Shown: in pieces, positions 35,766 through 42,036 of the stretch | Numbering within the stretch: position 1 is the first letter of the stretch | How the letters are laid out: each line of letters opens with the position of its first letter | NCBI RefSeq assembly: GCF_014653695.1 | Contig: NZ_BNAR01000014.1 | Coordinates: forward strand, 137,406 to 201,405 | From: Lentzea cavernae | Lineage (GTDB): Bacteria; Actinomycetota; Actinomycetes; Mycobacteriales; Pseudonocardiaceae | Direction of reading: 5' to 3' | DNA: 64,000 nucleotides | The notes under the pieces: model-generated | What the model saw: only the letters and a program-made list of their open reading frames with translations | Told to the model about the DNA's origin: nothing | The model's database searches: none | Program-made: the position numbers and the translations under genes

Positions 35766-36389
35766 ATGGGCCAGTACGTGCTGCCGGATCTCGACTACGA
35801 CTACGGCGACCTCGAGCCGGCGATCATCGGTGAGATCAACGAGCTGCACCACGGCAAGCACCACGCGGCCTACGTGAAGGGCGCGAACGACACGATCGAG
35901 CAGATCGAGGAAGCCCGCGACAAGGAGTCGTTCGGCTCCATCGTCGGCCTCGAGACCACGCTGGCGTTCCACCTGGCAGGCCACGCGCTGCACCAGGTGT
36001 GGTGGAAGAACCTCTCCCCCAACGGCGGCGACAAGCCGGTCGGCGAGCTCGCGGCCGCGATCGACGAGCACTTCGGCTCGTTCGACAAGTTCCGCGGCCA
36101 GCTCAACGCCGCCGCGTCGTCGATCCAGGGCTCGGGCTGGGGCATCCTCGCGTGGGAGCCGATCGGCCAGAAGCTGATCACGCTGCAGCTCAAGGACCAC
36201 CACTCCAACCTGTCGATCGCGGTCACGCCGCTGCTCGCGTTCGACATCTGGGAGCACGCGTACTACCTGCAGTACCGCAACCTCAAGGCCGACTACATCT
36301 CGGCGCTGTGGAACGTCGTCAACTGGGAGGACGTCTCCGCCCGCTTCGAGGCGGCGCGCTCGGGCCAGAACGGCCTGCTGCTGCCCTGA
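35766..36389 (+). CDS. Superoxide dismutase, Fe/Mn type
   Basis: A 207-residue enzyme disproportionating superoxide. Metal ligands are the first histidine in LHHGKHHAAYVKG, the histidine in FHLAGHALHQVWWKNL, and the aspartate and histidine in FDIWEHAYYLQY. The glycine/glutamine pattern QGSGWGILAWEP does not by itself settle iron versus manganese. The ATG at 35766 follows AGGAG. A strong terminator follows. The upstream Nur-like site suggests an iron enzyme used when nickel is scarce, by analogy with Streptomyces sodF. Confidence 0.95.
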   Translation: MGQYVLPDLDYDYGDLEPAIIGEINELHHGKHHAAYVKGANDTIEQIEEARDKESFGSIVGLETTLAFHLAGHALHQVWWKNLSPNGGDKPVGELAAAIDEHFGSFDKFRGQLNAAASSIQGSGWGILAWEPIGQKLITLQLKDHHSNLSIAVTPLLAFDIWEHAYYLQYRNLKADYISALWNVVNWEDVSARFEAARSGQNGLLLP

Positions 36390-36433
36390 TGCTTCGGCAG
36401 TGGATGCTCCGACAAGCTCCCACTGCTGAAAAC

Positions 36434-36469
36434 GACGAGGCCCCCCTCTGCCCAGAGGGGGGCCTCGTC
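36434..36469 (+). terminator. Terminator after superoxide dismutase
   Basis: A perfect 16-bp stem (36434-36449 with 36454-36469), loop GCCC, lies 45 bp after the stop codon. It probably also serves the convergent permease gene. Confidence 0.85.
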
Positions 36470-36512
36470 CGTTCCCGAACTGACTGCCGCTCCCACCACG
36501 AAGCGACGAGAC

Positions 36513-36531
36513 TTAGGTTAGCCTAACTTCG
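36513..36531. promoter_or_regulatory. IdeR/DtxR-like iron box in a convergent gap
   Basis: TTAGGTTAGCCTAACTTCG agrees with the DtxR/IdeR consensus (TTAGGTTAGGCTAACCTAA) at most positions and has a GTTAG-C-CTAAC core. It overlaps the stop codon of the FetB-like gene, and no gene starts beside it. It may be fortuitous or control an antisense transcript. Confidence 0.5.
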
Positions 36532-37277
36532 CTTTCTTGGGAAGCCCTCCTGATCAGACCCCTCGCGATGAGCTCGACGACGATCGCGACGGCGGCGGCC
36601 TCGACGGCCAGCAACGCCAGCAGCACCACGATCTGGAGGGCGCCCGCCTGCCAGACCGGCGCCCCGCCCAGCAGCATTCCCACGAAGGCGCCCGGAAGGA
36701 TGACCAGCCCGACCGTCCTGGTCTGGTCGAGGGGCGGGACCAGTGCCTCCGCGGCCGACTGCCGGATGACCAGGCGAACCGCGTCGCGTTCGCGGAAACC
36801 CATGGCGCGAGCCGCCTCGTACTCGCCGTGGCGGTCCCTGAACGTGTCGAGGGCCCGCCGCGCCGACAGCGTGGTGGCGGTCATCGCACCGCCGATGAGA
36901 ATGCCACCCACGGGGATCAGGGCGATGCCCTTCACCGGCAGCAGGCCGATGGCGAGCAGCAGGCCGAGCGCGGGAACGGTGCCGACGAGGATCGGGAGCG
37001 CCACCCAGAAGCCCTTGCGGCCGGTGTCGGTGCGGCGGGCGGAGGTCGCCGTGGCGACGGCGGCCATCATGACCAGGAACGCCCACGTGAGCCCGAGGTG
37101 GGTGAGGACGAACGTGATCACGGCGGACACGGCCGCGAGCTGGACGACAGCGCGGGCCGCCGCCTTGAGGAACGGTTTCGGGGTGGTGAGCCGGGTGGAC
37201 CACGCGATCGCGGCGGCAGCCACCGTGAAGACCACGCAGACGATCAGCAAGCGAACCCAGTCGGTGGTCAGGACCAT
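36513..37277 (-). CDS. FetB/YbbM-like (UPF0014) membrane permease
   Basis: A 254-residue protein with about seven hydrophobic segments. The conserved core is AAARAVVQLAAVSAVITFVL, PVGGILIGGAMTATTLSARRALD, EYEAARAMGFRERDAVRLVIRQSAAEALVPPLDQTRTVGLVILPGAFVGMLLGG, as in the UPF0014 family, whose E. coli member FetB works with the ATPase FetA in iron export. No FetA partner is adjacent. ATG 37277 is chosen; a TTG upstream has no ribosome binding site. An IdeR-like box lies at its 3' end. Confidence 0.82.
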   Translation of the reverse strand: MVLTTDWVRLLIVCVVFTVAAAAIAWSTRLTTPKPFLKAAARAVVQLAAVSAVITFVLTHLGLTWAFLVMMAAVATATSARRTDTGRKGFWVALPILVGTVPALGLLLAIGLLPVKGIALIPVGGILIGGAMTATTLSARRALDTFRDRHGEYEAARAMGFRERDAVRLVIRQSAAEALVPPLDQTRTVGLVILPGAFVGMLLGGAPVWQAGALQIVVLLALLAVEAAAVAIVVELIARGLIRRASQESEVRLT

Positions 37278-37315
37278 GATCGCGATCACACCCGATCGCG
37301 CAGTTGCCAGCAATG

Positions 37316-37329
37316 CTGAACAAGTTCAG
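37316..37329. promoter_or_regulatory. Palindrome CTGAAC-AA-GTTCAG before the antitoxin
   Basis: A perfect 14-bp palindrome lies 9 bp upstream of the antitoxin start. Type II antitoxins usually autoregulate from such a site. Confidence 0.5.
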
Positions 37330-37338
37330 AATTCCTGG

Positions 37339-37803
37339 GTGAGCATCACAAGTGAAGTGCAATGGAGCGAGCTCGCTCGCGACCCGAAGAGCGTCGCCGC
37401 CATCGCCGACCAGCACGAGGTGCGCGTCAAGCGTCGCGACGGAGCCGACCTGATGCTCGTCCGCGCCGACCATCATGCGTATCGACACAGCGGAGCCGTC
37501 ACTGCTGCGCGCGCCATGCGTTCGCTGTTTAGGCACGCGGGTCCTGACGCAGTCGCGGATGCGCTGCTCGACGAGTTCCCGTGGATCTCGGTGCTGCCGA
37601 AGTCGGACCGCGCGGAGTTCGTCCAGGAGTTCGTCCAAGCTATCGCGGTGTCCGCGGAACTCGGCCAGTGGTCCGTGCTCGCGCAGGTCGTGCATGAGTG
37701 GGCCAACACGGCGATCGTGCACGCGGACCCCGAACTGCATCGCACGCTCAGCGAGCCGACCACCGGGGACTTCGGTCCTGTGCCGAACCCGATGGAGATG
37801 TGA
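37339..37803 (+). CDS. Phd/YefM-like antitoxin
   Basis: A 154-residue protein. Residues 1-50 (SEVQWSELARDPKSVAAIADQHEVRVKRRDGADLMLVRADHH) resemble the Phd/YefM DNA-binding domain, with its typical 'operations that would be blocked' strand pattern. The rest is helical and acidic, a likely toxin-neutralising part longer than in classical Phd. The GTG at 37339 follows a palindromic operator. The toxin gene begins 4 bp after its stop. Confidence 0.72.
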   Translation: MSITSEVQWSELARDPKSVAAIADQHEVRVKRRDGADLMLVRADHHAYRHSGAVTAARAMRSLFRHAGPDAVADALLDEFPWISVLPKSDRAEFVQEFVQAIAVSAELGQWSVLAQVVHEWANTAIVHADPELHRTLSEPTTGDFGPVPNPMEM

Positions 37804-37807
37804 ACTC

Positions 37808-38161
37808 TTGCCAGCAAAACGCGGCGCGCACATGACGCCGCCTCCACGCCCTGGGGGCTACGCAGTCCGCTTTGGCACGACAGCCGCAGCCAAAGGCTGG
37901 GAGGAACTCTGCCGCACCGCGGCGTCGAACGCATGGGATGCGTGGGTGGTGCTGAGCGAGCACCCCGCCTCCACTGTGAACCCGAACCGGCAACACCTGC
38001 TCAAGGGCGATTTGCGAGATCACACACACGACGGTGTCGTGTTCGATCAATGGCAGTACGAGGTCACGTCCGCCGGCCGCATCTGGTACGTCGTCGATGA
38101 GGAGCTCAAAACAGTCTGGGTCACCTGGGCCGGTACCGGACACCCGAAGCTGACGGACTAG
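37808..38161 (+). CDS. RelE/ParE-like toxin
   Basis: A 117-residue basic protein. YAVRFGTTAAAKGWEELCRTA, the central HLLKGDLRDHTHDGVVFDQWQYEVTSAGRIWYVVDEELKTVWVTWAGTGHPK and the closing strand pattern fit the RelE/ParE fold of mRNA interferases and gyrase poisons. A TTG at 37808 has GGAG about 11 nt upstream; ATG 37832 lacks one. It is cotranscribed with the antitoxin and overlaps the convergent DUF2530 gene by 4 bp. Confidence 0.7.
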   Translation: MPAKRGAHMTPPPRPGGYAVRFGTTAAAKGWEELCRTAASNAWDAWVVLSEHPASTVNPNRQHLLKGDLRDHTHDGVVFDQWQYEVTSAGRIWYVVDEELKTVWVTWAGTGHPKLTD

Positions 38162-38424
38162 ACGTCGTCGAGGCCCTGCTGGGCCCCGCGTGACCCTCGC
38201 CTCGCCGCCCGGCGTTGCCAGTAGAAGACTCCGTACCCGATGATCCCGAGCAGACCGCCGGACAGGGTCGTCCAGATCAGGGTGCTGTTCGAGCGGTCGA
38301 CGACCAGCACGACCAGAAAACCGAGGAACCACAGCGCGGTACCACCCAGCACGACGGGCACGGGGTCTGCCAGCCTGTGCGGCAGCGCCGGCGGGTGCGG
38401 TGGGGCGGAGTCGCGTTCGGACAC
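38158..38424 (-). CDS. DUF2530 family membrane protein
   Basis: An 88-residue protein with two membrane helices (GTALWFLGFLVVLVV and TLSGGLLGIIGYGVFYW) and a basic C-terminus (RRAARRGSRGAQQG), matching DUF2530 of actinobacteria (Rv0879c-like, from memory). The GTG at 38424 is only 16 bp from the divergent permease start, so each promoter must extend into the other gene. Confidence 0.78.
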   Translation of the reverse strand: MSERDSAPPHPPALPHRLADPVPVVLGGTALWFLGFLVVLVVDRSNSTLIWTTLSGGLLGIIGYGVFYWQRRAARRGSRGAQQGLDDV

Positions 38425-38440
38425 ATCGTTAGGAGACCAG

Positions 38441-39874
38441 ATGCTGGACGGGTTCTTCAAGATCTCCGAGCGCGGGTCGACCGTGTCGCGCGAAGTGCGC
38501 GGCGGTGTCGTGACCTTCTTCACCATGGCGTACATCGTCGTGCTGAACCCGTTGATCATCGGCAGCTTCGCCCCGACGGGCCCCGGTTCGCACCCCGACG
38601 TGCTCGGCAACATCCTGCCCGTCGGGCAGGTGGCGGCCGTGACGGCGCTGGTCGCCGGCGTGATGACCATCCTCTTCGGACTGATCGCCAACTACCCGTT
38701 CGCGCTGGCCACGGGCCTCGGCATCAACTCGTTCGTCGCCGTCTCCGTCGCGGCGAAGGTCACCTGGCCCGAGGCGATGGGCCTCATCCTGGTCAACGGT
38801 CTCGTCGTGCTGCTCCTGGTCCTCACGGGTGTGCGGACCGCGGTGTTCAACGCCGTCCCGAACGAGCTCAAGGCCGCGATCGCGGTCGGCATCGGCCTCT
38901 TCATCACGTTCATCGGCCTGGTCGACGCGGGCTTCGTCCGCCGCCTGCCCGACGCCGCGAACACCACCGTGCCGGTCGGCCTCGGCATCAACGGCTCGAT
39001 CGCGAGCTGGCCGACCCTCGTCTTCGTCGTCGGACTCGTCGTCACGGGCGTGCTGTTCGCGCGCAGGGTCAAGGGCGCGATCCTCATCGGCATCGTCGCG
39101 ACGGCGATCTTCGCGATCGTCCTCGAGGCACTCGTCAAGGCGGGCCCGTCCGCCGGCGTCAACGCCAAGGGCTGGAACCTCGGCTACCCCGCCCTGCCCG
39201 ACCAGGTCTTCGGCGTCCCGGACCTCAGCCTGCTCGGCGAGGTGTCGTTCGGCGCCTGGACGAGGCTCCCGGCGCTGGCCGCCGCGCTGATCGTCTTCAC
39301 GCTCGTCCTGACGGACTTCTTCGACACCGTCGGCACGATGACCGGCCTCGGCAAGGAGGCGAACCTCATCCGCGAGGACGGCCAGCTGCCGAACGTCAGC
39401 AAGGCCCTGTTCGTCGACGGCCTCGGCGCCGTGGCCGGTGGCGCCGCCTCCAGCTCGTCGAACACCGTCTACATCGAGTCGGCGTCCGGCATCGCGGAGG
39501 GCGCCAGGACGGGCCTCGCCAACGTCGTGACCGGCGCGCTCTTCCTGCTCGCGATGTTCTTCACCCCGCTCTACGAGGTCGTGCCGATCGAGGCGGCCGC
39601 ACCCGCGCTGGTGATCGTCGGCGCGCTGATGATGATGCAGATCCGCGAGATCGACTTCACCGACTTCACCATCGCCCTGCCCGCGTTCCTGACGATCGTC
39701 GTCATGCCGTTCACCTACTCGATCGCGAACGGCATCGGCGCCGGCTTCGTCAGCTACGTCCTGCTCAAGGCCCTCACGGGCAAAGCTCGCGAAATTCACG
39801 TGCTCATGTGGATCGTGGCGGCCGCTTTCGTCGTCTACTTCTCGTTGGGACCGATCCAGAGCCTGCTGACCTGA
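38441..39874 (+). CDS. NCS2 purine permease, AzgA type
   Basis: A 477-residue transporter with about 12-14 helices, similar to adenine/guanine/hypoxanthine permeases (COG2252). The N-terminal GGVVTFFTMAYIVVLNP, NYPFALATGLGINSFVA, the substrate/proton segment TDFFDTVGTMTGLGKEA and GAAASSSSNTVYIESASGIAEGARTGLANVV are diagnostic. The ATG at 38441 follows AGGAGA. A MarR gene lies 40 bp downstream and may control it. Confidence 0.92.
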   Translation: MLDGFFKISERGSTVSREVRGGVVTFFTMAYIVVLNPLIIGSFAPTGPGSHPDVLGNILPVGQVAAVTALVAGVMTILFGLIANYPFALATGLGINSFVAVSVAAKVTWPEAMGLILVNGLVVLLLVLTGVRTAVFNAVPNELKAAIAVGIGLFITFIGLVDAGFVRRLPDAANTTVPVGLGINGSIASWPTLVFVVGLVVTGVLFARRVKGAILIGIVATAIFAIVLEALVKAGPSAGVNAKGWNLGYPALPDQVFGVPDLSLLGEVSFGAWTRLPALAAALIVFTLVLTDFFDTVGTMTGLGKEANLIREDGQLPNVSKALFVDGLGAVAGGAASSSSNTVYIESASGIAEGARTGLANVVTGALFLLAMFFTPLYEVVPIEAAAPALVIVGALMMMQIREIDFTDFTIALPAFLTIVVMPFTYSIANGIGAGFVSYVLLKALTGKAREIHVLMWIVAAAFVVYFSLGPIQSLLT

Positions 39875-39914
39875 CCTTTCGGCAGGAAACTATTTCGTGA
39901 GGTATGCTAACTAC

Positions 39915-40340
39915 GTGGCGACCGATCAGCACGGACTGGCGAGCAGGCTCCGGCTTGCCGTCGTTCGCCTCAACCGCCGCCTGAGGGCGCAGCGCACCAA
40001 CTCGTCGGTGTCGCTCACCCAGGTGTCAGCACTGTCCACCCTGCACAAGTGCGGACCGCTGACCCCGGGCGAACTGGCGTCGAAGGAAGGCGTGCAGCCC
40101 CCGTCGATGACGCGCGTGATAGCGGCCCTCGAGGAGTTCGGCTTCGCCACGCGCAGCCCGCACCCCACCGACGGCCGTCAAGCCATCGTCGAGCTGACGA
40201 GCGAAGGCTTGTCGTACGTGCAGGACGAGGTAGCGGCCCGCGAGGCCTGGCTGGACAAGAGGCTGGCCGAGCTCGACCCGGAGGAACGGGAAGTGCTCAC
40301 CCGCGCCGCCGAGATCATCGACAGGATGGCGGGTCAGTAA
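39915..40340 (+). CDS. MarR-family transcriptional regulator
   Basis: A 141-residue winged-helix regulator. The recognition region is LTPGELASKEGVQPPSMTRVIAALEEFG, with the wing TRSPHPTDGRQAIVELTSEG; N- and C-terminal helices would form the dimer. GTG 39915 is probable; TATGCT at 39903-39908 would make it leaderless. A GTG at 39897 is the alternative. The MFS gene starts 4 bp after its stop. It resembles Rv0880 by context. Confidence 0.9.
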   Translation: MATDQHGLASRLRLAVVRLNRRLRAQRTNSSVSLTQVSALSTLHKCGPLTPGELASKEGVQPPSMTRVIAALEEFGFATRSPHPTDGRQAIVELTSEGLSYVQDEVAAREAWLDKRLAELDPEEREVLTRAAEIIDRMAGQ

Positions 40341-40344
40341 GAAC

Positions 40345-41661
40345 GTGTCGGGTTACGCGGGTGGTGGAGCGGACAGTTCGCCACCTCGTCGTACCGGAAT
40401 GTTCGGATCGTTAGGCATATACAACTACCGCCTCTACGCCTCCGGCCAGATCATCTCCCTGGTCGGCGTCTGGATGCAGCGGGTCGCTCAGGACTGGCTG
40501 GTCCTGGAACTCTCCAACGGCTCCCCCGTGGCCCTGGGCTTCGCCGCCTCCCTCCAGTTCCTCCCTGTCTTGCTGCTCTCCATGTGGGGCGGCGTCCTCG
40601 CCGACCGCATGGACAAGCGCAAACTCCTCCTCTGGCTCGAGTCCGCCCTGGGCCTCTGCGCCCTGGCGCTCGGCATCCTCGACGTGACCGGCGTCGTAGA
40701 GCTCTGGCACGTCTACCTGCTCTGCTTGCTGCTGGGCGCCTTCTCCGCAGTGGAAACCCCGGTGCGCCAGTCGTTCGTGGTCGAAATGGTCGGCCGCGAC
40801 CAACTGACCAACGCCGTGGCCATCAACTCGATGATGTTCAACCTGGCCCGCATCATCGGCCCGGCCATCGCAGGCCTCACGATCGTGGCCATAGGCACCG
40901 GCTGGGTCTTCCTGGCCAACGCCATCAGCTTCATAGGCGTGGTAGGCGGCATCTGGCTGATGCGCACAGCACAACTGCTGCGCTCCGACCCCCTACCGCG
41001 AGAAAAGGGCCAACTCCTCTCAGGCCTGCGCTACGTGAGAAGCCGCCCAGACCTCATGACGGTCATGCTGCTCGTGTTCTTCATCGCCACCTTCGGCATG
41101 AACTTCTACATGACCCTCGCCATCATGGCCCGCAACGTCTTCGGCGGCGACGCAGACGCCTACGGCCTGCTCTCCACCCTCATAGCCGTGGGCACCCTCG
41201 CCGGCGCAACCCTGGCAGCCAAACGAAAAACCCCGAAACTCACCGTCTTCATCGGCTCCGGCGTCATCTTCGGCATCCTCGAAATCATCTCCGGCTTCAT
41301 GCCCACGATCCTCCTCACCGGCCTGATGATGATCCCGGTGGGCGTAGCGATGATGACCTTCAACACCACCGCCAACGCCACCATCCAACTGGCCGTCGAA
41401 CCAGAGATGCGCGGCCGCGTGATGGGCATCTACATGCTCGTGTTCCTTGGCGGCAACCCGCTGGGCGGCCCACTGATGGGCTGGCTGGGCGAGATCAACG
41501 GCAGAGCCCCGATCATCATCGGCGGAGCCGTGTCGATGCTGGTGACGATCACCGCGTGGATCATCCTGGTGAGGCGCGGCGACATCGCCAAGCCACGACT
41601 GAGGCGACGGAAGCAGACCCCGGCGGAGGCGCTGCAGGAACCGGCAGAGGTGGCGAGCTAG
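40345..41661 (+). CDS. MFS transporter paired with MarR
   Basis: A 438-residue major facilitator with 12 helices. It shows the exporter loop WGGVLADRMDKRKLLL, the segment GAFSAVETPVRQSFVVEMVG (typical of MFS_3 proteins) and PEMRGRVMGIYMLVFLGGNPLGGPL. The GTG at 40345 lies 4 bp after the MarR stop, so the regulator probably controls this exporter. It is followed by palindromic element copy 2, which may terminate its transcript. The substrate is unknown. Confidence 0.87.
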   Translation: MSGYAGGGADSSPPRRTGMFGSLGIYNYRLYASGQIISLVGVWMQRVAQDWLVLELSNGSPVALGFAASLQFLPVLLLSMWGGVLADRMDKRKLLLWLESALGLCALALGILDVTGVVELWHVYLLCLLLGAFSAVETPVRQSFVVEMVGRDQLTNAVAINSMMFNLARIIGPAIAGLTIVAIGTGWVFLANAISFIGVVGGIWLMRTAQLLRSDPLPREKGQLLSGLRYVRSRPDLMTVMLLVFFIATFGMNFYMTLAIMARNVFGGDADAYGLLSTLIAVGTLAGATLAAKRKTPKLTVFIGSGVIFGILEIISGFMPTILLTGLMMIPVGVAMMTFNTTANATIQLAVEPEMRGRVMGIYMLVFLGGNPLGGPLMGWLGEINGRAPIIIGGAVSMLVTITAWIILVRRGDIAKPRLRRRKQTPAEALQEPAEVAS

Positions 41662-41703
41662 CCGCGAGCCGCACCGGCACGGGCACGGGCACGCGACGCC
41701 GCA

Positions 41704-42017
41704 GGCGAGCCGTCCTTACCAAGAGGCTTGGGCGGTGGGGTCCCATCACGAGTCGCACCACAGCTCTTGCTGCACCTGAGGGGTGAGGTCAAGTCGACAC
41801 GCTTTTCGTCGACTTGACCTCACCCCTCAGGTGTGGCCAGCTCCTGGTGCGGCTCGTGATGGGACCCCACCGCCAACGCACCCTTCTAAGCAACGCGCAG
41901 CCGCCCTGAGCAACAGGCGTGCCATCAGCCTGCTCACGGCGCAGGCCCCCATCTCAGATTGCCGGGGTCTGGGGCAGAGCCCCAGGGGAAGCACGCCAGG
42001 TGACAGGCCGCACGCAA
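41704..42017. repeat. 314-bp palindromic element, copy 2
   Basis: It is homologous to 8213-8526 along its whole length: GGCGAGCCGTCC, a 144-bp palindrome (41731-41874), AGGCGTGCCATCA, CAGATTGCCGG, a small hairpin at 41969-41985 (CTGGGGC, loop AGA, GCCCCAG) and GGAAGCACGC. It lies between the convergent MFS gene and the sacsin-like gene, 20 bp beyond the latter's stop. Nothing else is seen in the 375-bp gap. Confidence 0.85.
41731..41874. other. 144-bp long palindrome, copy 2
   Basis: The outer arms (41731-41760 and 41845-41874) are 30 bp with a single T-G pair. The inner arms (41773-41798 and 41808-41833) are 26 bp and perfect, with loop ACGCTTTTC. The unpaired segments CAGCTCTTGCTG and TGGCCAGCTCC are identical to copy 1. 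A G-C pair in copy 1 (8261/8376) is A-T here (41745/41860), a compensatory change. The inner stem differs widely from copy 1 but is still fully paired. Confidence 0.85.
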
Positions 42018-42036
42018 CCCAAGGGCGACAACCAAA

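Noticed and set aside
35766..36389. Nickel superoxide dismutase
   Set aside because: The sequence has Fe/Mn SOD histidine and aspartate ligands and no nickel hook.
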